From HXMU1420-2 sp040830545 (GTDB lineage Bacteria > Pseudomonadota > Alphaproteobacteria > Rhodobacterales > Rhodobacteraceae): 56,265 nt of DNA. A program made the translations under genes and the position numbers. The notes under the pieces were generated by a model, which saw only the letters and a list, made by a program, of their open reading frames with translations, was not told the origin of the DNA and did no database searches. The DNA lies in assembly GCA_040830545.1 (NCBI GenBank), contig JBFOMB010000058.1:1-56265 (forward strand). Direction: 5' to 3'. Shown here piece by piece: positions 8,015 through 17,500 of the stretch (its first letter is position 1; each line of letters begins with the position of its first letter).

Positions 8015-8335
8015 ATGGCCGTCAGAGAGAAGACCTGGCGTGACGTCATTGCGGTGTCCGAGCTTGAATCGAATTGGGTGACGCGGGTCGAAATGGGGCC
8101 CCGCCTGATCGCCGTTTATGACACGCCCAGCGGGGTCTACGCGTCGCTTGCCCTGTGCAACCACGGTGGGGCGGACATGTGTGATGGATACTTTGATGGC
8201 CATGTCATCGAATGTCCGCTGCATCAAGGGGCGTTCGACGTGCGTGATGGCAGACCGGTGGCGGCACCCGCGACCAAGCCTATGCGCGTGTTCGAAACCC
8301 GCGTGGCGGACGGGATGGTTCAGATCAGGATGTGA
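8015..8335 (+). CDS. Rieske [2Fe-2S] ferredoxin, MocE-like
   Basis: A 106-residue soluble Rieske ferredoxin. The cluster ligands are Cys48-x-His50 (LCNHGGA) and Cys67-x2-His70 (ECPLHQGAFDV). The length is that of a stand-alone electron carrier of the naphthalene-dioxygenase or MocE type. It begins three bases after the desaturase-like gene and is almost certainly translationally linked to it as electron donor. It could also serve the nearby Rieske oxygenase or P450, which have no carrier of their own here. No ferredoxin reductase is encoded in the window. Confidence 0.9.
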   Translation: MAVREKTWRDVIAVSELESNWVTRVEMGPRLIAVYDTPSGVYASLALCNHGGADMCDGYFDGHVIECPLHQGAFDVRDGRPVAAPATKPMRVFETRVADGMVQIRM

Positions 8336-8563
8336 CAGCGACAACAACACGCAGCGCAAATGCCGTGCGTGGAGGACGCTGGCTGATGTGTTTGGTGAAA
8401 AGACGATGTCAGCTCTGGCCGGATTTCCCTATCCTTAGAAGGAATAAGTATCGCTTACTTTGCGAGTTTGCACCGAACGGCGAATTGGTGGCTCAGCCGT
8501 TGATCCGATCTTCGGCCCGACACCCAACCCGACAAACTGTACAACGCGCCACGCACAAACGAA

Positions 8564-8584
8564 GCCCCGGACGTGATCCGGGGC
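8564..8584. repeat. Palindromic element, copy 1 (GCCCCGGA-N5-TCCGGGGC)
   Basis: A perfect eight-base inverted repeat with a five-base loop. Exactly the same arms occur at 47432-47452, again at the 3' end of a gene. This suggests a dispersed palindromic repeat used as a transcript end or attenuator. Confidence 0.65.
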
Positions 8585-8605
8585 CTCGGATCCAACATCG
8601 TCGAG

Positions 8606-8626
8606 GTCCCGGAGCAAGCCCGGGAC
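8606..8626. repeat. Second palindrome in the ferredoxin-GST gap
   Basis: GTCCCGG at 8606-8612 pairs with CCGGGAC at 8620-8626 across a seven-base loop. It lies ten bases before the GST stop codon on the other strand, so it probably shapes the 3' end of that transcript. Confidence 0.5.
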
Positions 8627-8635
8627 TGCGTTGCC

Positions 8636-9337
8636 TCAGCCCTCGCGCGCGGGAATTGTGCGACCCTTCTGAACTGCGGGGCGTTCCATGAAGCGATCCA
8701 CATAGGCGACCGCGTTCTTGTGATCGTCCCAGCCCAAGATTTCCTTTGCGCCGTAGAAATCCAGTGCGGCCAGCCACGGGGCCAGCGCGATGTCCGCGAT
8801 GGAGAAGTCACCGGCGATCCAATCCTGTCCGTCCAGCACACCGTCGACCACACTCAGCAGGCGCTTGGCCTCGTTGATGTAGCGCTCGCGCGGGCGGGGG
8901 TCTTCGATTTCGGCCCCGGCGAATTTGTAGAAGAAACCCAGTTGCCCGAACATCGGGCCAACGCCGCCCATCTGGAACATCAACCACTGGATCACCTTGG
9001 CCTTGTCCGAGGCGGTCGCGCCCATCAGCTTGCCGGTCTTTTCGGCCAGATAGATCAGGATGGCTCCGCTTTCGAACAACCCGATTGGCGAACCATCCGG
9101 CCCGTTCGGGTCGATGATCGCCGGGATTTTGTTGTTCGGGTTCAGGGACAGGAATTCGGGGCTTTTGACGTCAGCATCAGCCAGCGTCACGAGGTGGGGT
9201 TCATAGTCCAGTCCCATTTCCTCTAGCGCGATGGACGCTTTGACCCCGTTTGGGGTCGGGAAGGAATAAAGCTGGATTATATCCGGGTTTTGCGCCGGCC
9301 ATTTCTGGGTGATTTGGAATTGGCTGAGATCGGGCAT
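8636..9337 (-). CDS. Glutathione S-transferase family protein
   Basis: A 233-residue two-domain GST of the YghU/YfcG (nu-class-like) type. The N-terminal thioredoxin-fold domain includes YSFPTPNGVKASIALEE and NPNNKIPAIIDP, followed by the glutathione-contacting FESGAILIYLAE. A helical C-terminal domain follows. Enzymes of this group act as disulfide or peroxide reductases with bound glutathione more often than as classical conjugating transferases. It is a single gene, convergent with the ferredoxin gene and divergent from the mechanosensitive channel gene. Confidence 0.92.
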   Translation of the reverse strand: MPDLSQFQITQKWPAQNPDIIQLYSFPTPNGVKASIALEEMGLDYEPHLVTLADADVKSPEFLSLNPNNKIPAIIDPNGPDGSPIGLFESGAILIYLAEKTGKLMGATASDKAKVIQWLMFQMGGVGPMFGQLGFFYKFAGAEIEDPRPRERYINEAKRLLSVVDGVLDGQDWIAGDFSIADIALAPWLAALDFYGAKEILGWDDHKNAVAYVDRFMERPAVQKGRTIPAREG

Positions 9338-9482
9338 GGGTGCCTCCGCTGTTTGGTCCCGGTCAAGATAGGCGTGTATTTCGGCGAATGAACCGCAATT
9401 TCTGTGCGATTCTGCAGGAACTCTTGCGCGCCCGCGATAATCCCCACATGATTTTCACAATAGTTAACGGGAGGAAACGGGT

Positions 9483-10286
9483 ATGGAGTCAGTAGCGGCA
9501 GCTGGCGGGATCGGCGTTTTGTTTATGAACGTGGTCAAGGCGCTGATCGTCATTGTTATCGGCTGGATGGTGGCCAATGCCGTGAGCGGTATTGTGCGAC
9601 GGCGTGTGAATGCCAATCCCAACATCGACAACACGCTGGGCAATTTTGCTGCCAGCATCGTGCGCTGGATCATCCTTTTGATCGTGCTGATCGCGGTCAT
9701 GGGGGTGTTCGGGATTGAGGCGACCAGCCTTGTCGCCATGTTGGGCGCAACCACGCTGGCCATTGGCCTGGCCCTTCAGGGCACGCTCAGCGATTTGGCC
9801 GCCGGGTTCATGCTGATCCTGTTTCGGCCCTACAAGATTGGGCAATACGTGGACATTGGGGGCACGTCGGGGACGGTCGTTGAAATCAACCTCTTCGTGA
9901 CCGAACTGGTAACCCCCGACAACGTTCAGATCATCATGCCGAACGGGCAGGCCTGGGGATCGGTCGTGACGAATTTCAGCCACCACGACACACGCCGTGT
10001 CGATCTGGTGTTTGGCATTGACTATGGTGACGATGCGTCCAAGGCGATGGAGATCATTCTGGACAAGGCCAAGGCGGACGACCGTGTTCTGTCTGACCCA
10101 GAACCCTGGGTGCGCGTCACCAATCTGGGCGACAGCTCGGTCGATCTGACGGTGCGCATCTGGTGCAATGCGGCGGACTACTGGGAGCTGAAGTTTGCCC
10201 TGACCAAGGATGTGAAAGAGGCGTTTGATGCCGGTGGCATCTCGATCCCCTATCCGCATCAGGTCGAAATCCGCAAAGAGGGCTGA
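9483..10286 (+). CDS. Small-conductance mechanosensitive channel (MscS family)
   Basis: A 267-residue inner-membrane channel. Three hydrophobic segments occupy roughly residues 5-110. The third, pore-lining helix leads into GLALQGTLSDLAAG, the family signature. The beta domain follows with FRPYKIGQYVDIGGTSGTV, and then the cytoplasmic domain. MscS channels open under membrane tension and release solutes on hypo-osmotic shock. The length is close to that of E. coli MscS (286). A GGGAGG ribosome site precedes the ATG. A thioredoxin-like gene begins 19 bases after the stop and is probably co-transcribed. Confidence 0.93.
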   Translation: MESVAAAGGIGVLFMNVVKALIVIVIGWMVANAVSGIVRRRVNANPNIDNTLGNFAASIVRWIILLIVLIAVMGVFGIEATSLVAMLGATTLAIGLALQGTLSDLAAGFMLILFRPYKIGQYVDIGGTSGTVVEINLFVTELVTPDNVQIIMPNGQAWGSVVTNFSHHDTRRVDLVFGIDYGDDASKAMEIILDKAKADDRVLSDPEPWVRVTNLGDSSVDLTVRIWCNAADYWELKFALTKDVKEAFDAGGISIPYPHQVEIRKEG

Positions 10287-10305
10287 TCCCGGAAGGAGAT
10301 ACATC

Positions 10306-10857
10306 ATGGCTGCAATTCCCCCAGTTTGCGAATTTGGATGGACGCCACCCGGGTTTTCCCTGCCAGCAACTGATGGAAAAACATATGGCTTGGCTGAACT
10401 GACTGGACCAAAGGGGTTGGTGGTGGCGTTCATCTGTAACCATTGTCCCTATGTTCTGGCGGTTTTGGATCGGATCATACGGGATGCGCAGGATTTGGTC
10501 CCGATGGGTATTGGCTTTGCTGCGGTCTGTTCAAATGACCCGGTGAGTTACCCGGCTGACAGTTTTCCTGAAATGGAGAAGATGGCGCTGCAGCGGGCCT
10601 TCCCGTTTCCATATCTGCATGACGCAGACCAGTCCGTTGCGCGGGCCTGGGATGCGGCCTGTACACCGGATTTCTTTGGCTTCAATGCAGCGATGGAACT
10701 GCAATATCGCGGACGTCTGGACGCCTCGCGTGCGCAAGCGGGGCCAACGGATTTGCGACGTGACCTTTTCGAGGCGATGAAGCAGGTCGCCGCCTCTGGG
10801 CAGGGGCCAGTGGATCAGATCGCGTCCATGGGATGTTCGATCAAGTGGGCGGCTTGA
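10306..10857 (+). CDS. Thioredoxin-fold (AhpC/TSA-like) redox protein
   Basis: A 183-residue protein with a peroxiredoxin/thioredoxin fold. PGFSLPATDGKTYGLAEL is at the N-terminus, and the active-site-like CNHCPY replaces the usual CxxC as Cys-Asn-His-Cys. GFAAVCSND and PYLHDADQSVARAWDAACTP follow. The start at 10306 (MAAIPP) has a strong GGAAGGAG site, whereas the longer frame would overlap mscS. No signal peptide is seen, so the protein is cytoplasmic. It probably reduces disulfides or peroxides; the partner is unknown. Confidence 0.88.
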   Translation: MAAIPPVCEFGWTPPGFSLPATDGKTYGLAELTGPKGLVVAFICNHCPYVLAVLDRIIRDAQDLVPMGIGFAAVCSNDPVSYPADSFPEMEKMALQRAFPFPYLHDADQSVARAWDAACTPDFFGFNAAMELQYRGRLDASRAQAGPTDLRRDLFEAMKQVAASGQGPVDQIASMGCSIKWAA

Positions 10858-10989
10858 GCCGCGCAAACAGACTTTGCGATTTTCGTTGATTTGCGCGAAC
10901 TCGAGGCGTCTAATTCAGCGTATGGGCGAGCCTGCTAATTTTTTGGGCCGCCTGCAAAGTACCAGTCATTTGATTAGGGAGGGTTTGGT

Positions 10990-11832
10990 ATGGCCTTTGA
11001 TGCAGCTGTTCGCGCAGCCATTGAAACGAAAGCAAATGAATTGGGGTGGAACGCACGCGCCTTTGCCGCCGTGGTGGAGGTTGAAAGCGCAGGCAAGGCG
11101 TTTGCCACGGTGGATGGGCAGCAGATGCCGTTGATCCTGTATGAATACCACGTGTTCTACCGGAACTTGCCGCAGAACCTTAGGAATGCGGCCGTGAAGT
11201 CCGGCCTTGCTGCTCCGAAATGGGGGCAACTGCCTTACAAAAAATCTCAAAGCGCCCGGTACAACCAACTGGAGCGGGCAAAGAAAATCCATAGCGAAGC
11301 GGCCTATATGGCCTGTTCCTGGGGCGTTGGGCAGGTCTTGGGAGAAAACGCGGATTGGCTTGGGTTCCCTTCGGCGCAGGCACTGGCCGAACGCGCAATG
11401 GAGAGCATCGAGGGGCAATTGGACCTGATGGTGCGATTTATCCAGAAAAGAGGGCTGGTTGACGAACTTCAGGCGTTGGATTGGCGCGGGTTTGCGCGGC
11501 TCTACAATGGGTCCGGTCAGGTTGAATACTATGCCACGCGCATGGCCGCGGCCTACAAACGGTTGGGCGGCGTGCAGGCAAGTGACGGAGACTTGGATGA
11601 CGATGTTGTCCTGCGCGTCGGGTCCACTGGCGCGTCCGTATCGGACCTGCAATTGGCCCTGCGTAAACTGGGCTATCACCTGAACGTGGATGGAGAATTC
11701 GGACCCGCGACCAAGGCACGCGTGTTGGAATTCCAGTCCGATCAGGGTCTGGCCGCTGACGGTGTCGCCGGCCCTGCAACGCTGGGCCGGCTGGAAACAC
11801 TGTTGGGTGCGGATCGTATCCGCGAATTGTGA
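10990..11832 (+). CDS. N-acetylmuramidase with C-terminal peptidoglycan-binding domain
   Basis: A 280-residue protein with two parts. Residues 1-190 match the N-acetylmuramidase family found in some phage endolysins: AFAAVVEVESAGKAF contains the likely catalytic Glu near residue 33, and MACSWGVGQVLGENADWLGF lies further on. Residues 205-275 form a peptidoglycan-binding type 1 domain (LRVGSTGASVSDLQLALRKL, then DGEFGPATKARVLEFQ). It should cut the glycan backbone of the cell wall. No signal peptide is visible, and no holin or other phage gene is nearby. Either it is exported by an unusual route or it is a domesticated endolysin. An AGGGAGGG ribosome site precedes the ATG. Confidence 0.85.
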   Translation: MAFDAAVRAAIETKANELGWNARAFAAVVEVESAGKAFATVDGQQMPLILYEYHVFYRNLPQNLRNAAVKSGLAAPKWGQLPYKKSQSARYNQLERAKKIHSEAAYMACSWGVGQVLGENADWLGFPSAQALAERAMESIEGQLDLMVRFIQKRGLVDELQALDWRGFARLYNGSGQVEYYATRMAAAYKRLGGVQASDGDLDDDVVLRVGSTGASVSDLQLALRKLGYHLNVDGEFGPATKARVLEFQSDQGLAADGVAGPATLGRLETLLGADRIREL

Positions 11833-11836
11833 GGGT

Positions 11837-12955
11837 CTAGGATTTGATCGCCAACGTGGGCGAGGTCACGTCAATTCCCAACGCCTTGCCCACCGCGTAG
11901 TAGGTCAATTGCCCGGCGTGCACGTTCAACCCTGCCAGCAGGTGCGGGTCGTCGGCGCAGGCCTGTTTCCATCCCTTGTCCGCCAGCGCCAGCATGAACG
12001 GCATCGTCGCATTGCCAAGCGCGATGGTCGACGTCCGTGCGACAGCGCCCGGCATGTTTGCCACGCAATAATGCATGATCCCATCGACCTCGTAGATCGG
12101 GTCGGCGTGGGTCGTTGCCCTGGACGTCTCGAAACATCCACCTTGGTCAATGGCCACATCAACCAGCACCGCGCCCGGTTTCATCTCGGACAGTTGTGCG
12201 CGGGTCACCAGCTTGGGCGCTTCCGCACCGGGGATCAGAACCGCCCCGATGACCATGTCGGCCTCACCCAGATGTTCTGCTAGCAGACCGGCCGAGGAAT
12301 AGCCGGTGTTGAACACGTTGCCGAACACATCATCCAAGTAACGCAGACGGGGCAGGGACCGGTCCAGAACCGTCACATCTGCCCCCATCCCCGCAGCGAT
12401 CCGGGCGGCGTGAGTGCCGACGACCCCACCGCCGATCACCAGTACGCGCGCGGGACCAACACCTGGCACACCTCCCATCAATACGCCACGCCCACCATTG
12501 GCCTTTTGCAACGTCCACGCGCCAACCTGCGGGGCCAGCCGTCCGGCAACCTCGGACATCGGAGCCAGCAGCGGCAATCCACCCTGTGCGTCCGTGACGG
12601 TTTCATAGGCTATTGCGGTACAGCCTGAAGCCAGCAGATCATGGGTTTGGTCCGGGTCGGGCGCGAGGTGCAAATAGGTGAACAGCAACTGCCCTTCACG
12701 CAGCATCTTGCGTTCGGTGGCCTGGGGTTCCTTCACCTTGACGATCATGTCGGCGGAGGCAAAAACCTCTGCCGCCGTATCTACGATCCGCGAGCCTGCG
12801 GCGGTGGAATCCTCGTCCGGGAACCCCGCGCCAACAACCCGCTGCGGTTCGATCAGGACGGCGAGGCCATGGGCGATGGCTTCGCGCGCGGCGTTCGGGG
12901 TCATGCCAACGCGGAATTCCTGTGGTTTGATTTCTTTCGGGCAGCCGATCTGCAT
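11837..12955 (-). CDS. ald: Alanine dehydrogenase
   Basis: A 372-residue NAD-dependent enzyme that interconverts L-alanine and pyruvate plus ammonia. The start MQIGCPKEIKPQEFRVGMTP contains conserved substrate-site residues. The nucleotide-binding segment is VLVIGGGVVGTHAARIAAGMGADV, and MPGAVARTSTIALGNATMPF near the C-terminus is also characteristic. I use the ATG at 12953-12955 because it has a GGAGGAG site and matches the family N-terminus; the open frame continues upstream without support. A divergent Lrp-type regulator begins 150 bases away and probably controls this gene in response to alanine. Confidence 0.95.
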   Translation of the reverse strand: MQIGCPKEIKPQEFRVGMTPNAAREAIAHGLAVLIEPQRVVGAGFPDEDSTAAGSRIVDTAAEVFASADMIVKVKEPQATERKMLREGQLLFTYLHLAPDPDQTHDLLASGCTAIAYETVTDAQGGLPLLAPMSEVAGRLAPQVGAWTLQKANGGRGVLMGGVPGVGPARVLVIGGGVVGTHAARIAAGMGADVTVLDRSLPRLRYLDDVFGNVFNTGYSSAGLLAEHLGEADMVIGAVLIPGAEAPKLVTRAQLSEMKPGAVLVDVAIDQGGCFETSRATTHADPIYEVDGIMHYCVANMPGAVARTSTIALGNATMPFMLALADKGWKQACADDPHLLAGLNVHAGQLTYYAVGKALGIDVTSPTLAIKS

Positions 12956-13104
12956 GGGTCTCCTCCGGGGTTGAACGGCGTTTTCGATATGGACAGAATG
13001 CCGCAGGGCACGCGCAAGGTTTGTGAAAAGATGGGTCGCCAAGTGGCCAATTTTTCGAATAATCTGCATCACATCTTTTGTTGTTCGCAAAGGTTTTGCG
13101 CGAA

Positions 13105-13563
13105 ATGGCCCTTGATTCGATTGATTTGAGATTGCTGGCTGCCCTGCAGAAACGTGGGCGTATGTCGAATGCGGACCTGAGCGAGGCGGTGAATCTGTCC
13201 CCCTCGGCCTGTCATCGGCGCGTGCAGAGGTTGGAGAGCGAAGGGTATATCAGCGGCTATGTCGCCCTGTTGGATGCCCGCAAGTTGGGCGTGCCGACCA
13301 CGGTGTTCGTGGAAATCACCTTGCAGGCGCAGGCGGACGAGGTGCTGGATGCGTTCGAAAAGGCCGTCGCGCGAATCCCGGATGTGCTGGAATGTCACCT
13401 GATGGCGGGGACAGCAGACTACATCCTCAAGGTCGTTGCTGAAGACACCGAAGATTTTGCGAGAATCCATCGCCAGCATCTGGCGCGGTTGCCGGGCGTG
13501 GCGCAGATGCAGTCCAGCTTCGCATTGCGGACCGTGTTCAAGACGACTGCTTTGCCAGTGTAA
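13105..13563 (+). CDS. Lrp/AsnC family regulator, probable regulator of ald
   Basis: A 152-residue Lrp/AsnC protein. The helix-turn-helix lies in LAALQKRGRMSNADLSEAVNL then SPSACHRRVQRLE, and the C-terminal RAM ligand domain includes VLECHLMAGTADYILKV. I chose the ATG at 13105 (MALDSIDLRLL), the usual start position, rather than a TTG at 13078. The gene is divergent from ald, an arrangement in which such regulators commonly activate alanine dehydrogenase when alanine is present. A short inverted repeat (TTCGC at 13084-13088, GCGAA at 13100-13104) abuts the start and could be part of an autoregulatory site. Confidence 0.92.
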   Translation: MALDSIDLRLLAALQKRGRMSNADLSEAVNLSPSACHRRVQRLESEGYISGYVALLDARKLGVPTTVFVEITLQAQADEVLDAFEKAVARIPDVLECHLMAGTADYILKVVAEDTEDFARIHRQHLARLPGVAQMQSSFALRTVFKTTALPV

Positions 13564-13566
13564 GCG

Positions 13567-14340
13567 CTACCGAGCACGCTCCGTCTCATGTTCCAACCGC
13601 AGTCGGGCGATGTCCTCGTTCCGCTCGGACCGTTGCTGGGCCGATAGTGATTGGTCAACGAAATCCATATGTGCCCGCACAGCAGCAGCCGCTGCGTCCG
13701 GGTCACGGGACTGGATGCCATCGTTGATGGCCCGGTGCTGGTCCAGAAGGGCGGATCGGCTGTTACGCTGGCGGAAGATGACTTGCCGGTTGTAAAATAC
13801 ACCTTCACGCAGCAGGTCAAACATGGATCGCATCATGTGCAGCATCACGACGTTATGGCTGGCTTCGATGATGGACATGTGGAATTGCGCGTCACGCCGG
13901 GCCTCTTCGTCTGCATCGACACGGTCATGGGCAGCAACCATCTTGTTAAATGCGGCCTGCACCACTTTCAGGTCTGTATCTGATCCGTAAGTCGCTGCGC
14001 GTGCGGCGGTCAGTGCCTCGAGGTCGCGGCGGAAGGCGACGAAATCGAAAACAGCTTCGGGGTGGGTCTTGAACAGATTCACGAGGGCAGGGGAGAACGC
14101 GGACCCCAGCACGTCGGCCACATAGATGCCGGATCCGGCCCGTGATGCCAGCAAACCCTGTTCTTGCAGCACCGAGATAGCATCGCGCAGGCTGGGTCGG
14201 GACACGCCCAGCCGATCAGACAGGTCACGCTCAGAGGGCAGTCGTTCACCCGGACGCAAAATCCCACGCATGATCAGCCCTTCGATTTGATGGACCACCG
14301 AAGTGGACAGTTTTTCGGGCTGAACTTTGCGGAAGGGCAT
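13567..14340 (-). CDS. GntR family regulator, FadR/PdhR subfamily
   Basis: A 257-residue GntR regulator. The N-terminal winged helix reads MRGILRPGERLPSERDLSDR then LGVSRPSLRDAISVL, and the rest is a C-terminal all-helical FCD domain. The FCD metal/effector residues are plausibly Asp and His in RRDLEALTAARAA, DAQFHMSIIEASHN and LDQHRAI. Such proteins sense small carboxylic acids such as pyruvate, lactate or glycolate. No adjacent metabolic gene reveals its regulon. It converges with the Lrp gene three bases away. A clear palindrome just upstream of its own start is its likely operator. Confidence 0.92.
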   Translation of the reverse strand: MPFRKVQPEKLSTSVVHQIEGLIMRGILRPGERLPSERDLSDRLGVSRPSLRDAISVLQEQGLLASRAGSGIYVADVLGSAFSPALVNLFKTHPEAVFDFVAFRRDLEALTAARAATYGSDTDLKVVQAAFNKMVAAHDRVDADEEARRDAQFHMSIIEASHNVVMLHMMRSMFDLLREGVFYNRQVIFRQRNSRSALLDQHRAINDGIQSRDPDAAAAAVRAHMDFVDQSLSAQQRSERNEDIARLRLEHETERAR

Positions 14341-14357
14341 TGGGTGTCTCTGACTAA

Positions 14358-14378
14358 TTGGTCAAAGAATATGACCAA
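14358..14378. promoter_or_regulatory. Probable GntR operator
   Basis: TTGGTCA, seven bases, then TGACCAA: a perfect inverted repeat 18 bases upstream of the GntR start codon. The half-site resembles the TGGT/ACCA core bound by FadR-family regulators. It fits autorepression. Confidence 0.65.
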
Positions 14379-14551
14379 ACGCAAGACCGTGCAACAGTGC
14401 ACTGCGCGGGTTGATGCCGCTGCGGGTGTGTGTTTTCAATATCTTGTGGATAACCGGGCGGCTTACGCCCATATGCAGCGGCAACAGCGTTGACTCACTC
14501 CCCGCGCTTCCCTCAAAATATCCAGCAAAACAGGAATCAATCGAGCCAGCC

Positions 14552-17500
14552 TTGCGCTTTTCCAAACTCAGACTCACGGGCTTCAAAAGCTTTGTCGATC
14601 CGACCGACCTGATCATTGCAGATGGGTTAACCGGTGTCGTGGGACCAAATGGTTGTGGCAAATCCAACCTGTTGGAAGCACTGCGCTGGGTCATGGGGGA
14701 AAACCGACCGACGGCCATGCGGGGCGGCGGGATGGAGGACGTCATCTTTGCCGGGGCCGCGTCGCGTCCGGCGCGAAATTTTGCCGAGGTCAGCGTTCAT
14801 ATCGACAATTCCGACCGGCTGGCCCCTGCCGGGTTCAATGACAATGACGCGCTGGAAATCGTGCGTCGGATCACGCGGGACGTGGGCAGCGCCTATAAGG
14901 TCAACACCAAGGACGTGCGCGCCCGTGACGTGCAGATGCTGTTTGCAGATGCGTCGACTGGGGCGCATTCCCCTTCGCTGGTGCGGCAGGGACAGATTGC
15001 CGAACTGATCAACGCCAAGCCCAAGGCGCGGCGCCGTATTCTGGAAGAGGCGGCAGGTATCTCCGGCCTATACCAGCGACGCCACGAGGCGGAGCTGAAG
15101 CTGAAGGGCGCGGAAACCAATTTGGCACGGGTGGATGACGTTCTGGAACAGTTGGCCGCGCAACTGGCGCAACTGGCCCGTCAGGCGCGTCAGGCGTCGC
15201 GGTATCGCGAGATTGGGACCGCTTTGCGTCGGGCCGAGGAAATGCTGCTCTATCGTCGCTGGAAAGAGGCGGACGAGGCCCGGGCCACCGCCGAGGCCGC
15301 TCTGCGCGAACGGACTGGTGAGGCCGCCCGCGCCGAAGCGGCAGCGGTTCAGTCAGGTAAGGCGCGTGTGACGGCTGAAGAGGCGCTGCCGCCACTACGC
15401 GAGGAAGAAACGATCGCCGCCGCGATCCTGCAACGAGTGAAAGTAGAGCGCGATACGCTCAGCCAGGAAGAGGACCGGGCGCAGCAGGCGATCCAGACTC
15501 TGACCGCGCGGATCGACCAACTGGGCAGGGACAAGGCCCGCGAGGAAACCCTGAACCGGGACGCGGGTGAAACCATCGAACGACTGGAATGGGAAGCGCG
15601 CGAGTTGGAAAAGGCGGGTGAAGGGCACGAGGACCGTCTGGCCGAAGCCGCTGAAGCCGCGCGTGAGGCTGCCGCCGTATTGCAGGAGCGCGAAGCGCAA
15701 CAAGCAGAGGCCACCGAAGACGCCGCGCGCCTGTCGGCCCGGCACCAATCGGCGCAGCGGCTGGTGGATGACAACCGCAAAACCTTGTCGCGGTCGGAGC
15801 AAGAGGCCGAGAAGGCCAAGGCAACCGTGGCGCATAGTCAAACCGCGCTGACGCAGGCGCAAACCGCCTTTGTCGCCGCGACCGAGGCAGAGGCCAAGGC
15901 GCAGGCCGAAGCTGTGACTGCCGAAGAAGTGCTAATGCGCACCGACGCGGAACGCAGTGACACCCAATCGTTGGAGGCTGAGGCGCGTGCGCAGCGGTCG
16001 GCTGCGGAAGGCGAAACCAACGCGTTGCAGGCAGAGATGACAGCACTGGCGAAGCTCGTCGCGCGGGACACGGCAGAATCCGGTCAGGTGCTGGATCTGG
16101 TGCGGGTGAAACCAGGCTATGAGAAGGCGCTGGGCGCGGCGCTGGCAGATGATCTGCGCGCGCCGGTTGTGCAGGCGGACGGGCCGTCTGGCTGGCTGGA
16201 ACTGGCGGAGTATTCCGGGGACACAGGTTTGCCATCGGGCGTTGTGCCCTTGTCATTGCATGTCGAGGTGCCCGAGGTTCTGCGCCGCCGGATCGGACAG
16301 ATCGGGCTGGTGGATGCAGATGCGGGCAACGGGTTGCAGGCGGCTTTGAAGCCGGGCCAGCGTCTGGTCAGCATGGAGGGCGACCTGTGGCGCTGGGACG
16401 GGTTCCGCGCCTGGGCCGAGGACGCGCCAAGCGCGGCGGCCTTGCGGCTGGAACAATTGAACCGTTTGGAAGGGTTGAAACAGGATCTGGAACGCGTGGG
16501 AGCTCGGGCCGAAGGCGCGAAACAGGCGCATGAGGCACTGAGCCGCAAACTGGCCGTGCTGACCGAGGCGGACAAACAGGCCCGCGCGGACCGGCGTGCG
16601 GCGGATCAGGCCGTGGCGCAGGCGGGTCGCGCGCTCAGCAAGGCGGAGGCGGACAGCAACCTGGCGCGTGGGCGTCTGGAAACCATGCAATTGGCTGTGT
16701 CACGCCACCAGGAAGAGGCGAGCGCAGCGCGTCTGCAACTGCGCGAGGCTGAAGCGGCGCTGGCCGGTCTGGGCGATCTGGGGTCAGCACGCGAACGGGT
16801 GGAAGAATTCCGCATGGCGGTCGAGGCCGCGCGGATCACGATGATGACCCGTCGGTCATCCCATGACGAACTGCGCCGGGAAGGTGAAGCGCGCACGCGT
16901 CGGTCACAAGAGGTCAGCAAGGAACTGAGCGGCTGGCGTCACCGGCTGGAAACAGCGGGTAAACGGATCGCTGAACTGGACGAACGCCGCACCGAGTCTG
17001 AGGGCGAATTGCGCGAGGCCGAGGCAGTGCCGGGTGACTTAGCCATCCGGCGGGAGGCTCTGGCGGCCTCCATCGCCGAGGCCGAGGTGCGGCAGGTGAA
17101 TGCGCGGGACGCTTTGGCAGGGGGTGAGGCAGCGCTGCGCGAGGCGGCTGGAGCAGAGCGCGAAGCAGAGCGCGCGGCGTCTGAGGCGCGCGAGGTGCGG
17201 GCGGCGGCAGAGGCCCGCAGTGAGGCGGCACGGGAGCAGGTTTTGGCCGCAGCGGAACGGATTGCAGAGGAACGACAGGCCACGCCGAACCAGTTGCTGA
17301 ATGGGTTGGACGCGGACCCTGCCGACATTCCGGGCGTCGACGCGCTGGAGGCAGAAATCAACCGCCACAAGCGGCAGCGCGACGCGTTGGGTGCAGTGAA
17401 CCTGCGGGCTGAGGAAGACGCGAAATCGGTGCAGGAAGAGCATGATACGCTGAGTCACGAGAAGGCGGATCTGGAGGAGGCGATCCGGACCCTGCGCAGC

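Larger units (their letters stand above)
8336..8635. other. Intergenic region with palindromic elements
   Basis: This 300-base gap between convergent genes has no credible coding frame. Its right half holds two palindromes, annotated separately at 8564-8584 and 8606-8626. They may end transcription of the GST gene or be dispersed repeats. Confidence 0.5.

Noticed and set aside
10990..11832. Prophage or gene-transfer-agent cluster around the muramidase gene
   Set aside because: The neighbours are ordinary cellular genes, with no capsid, portal, terminase or integrase.
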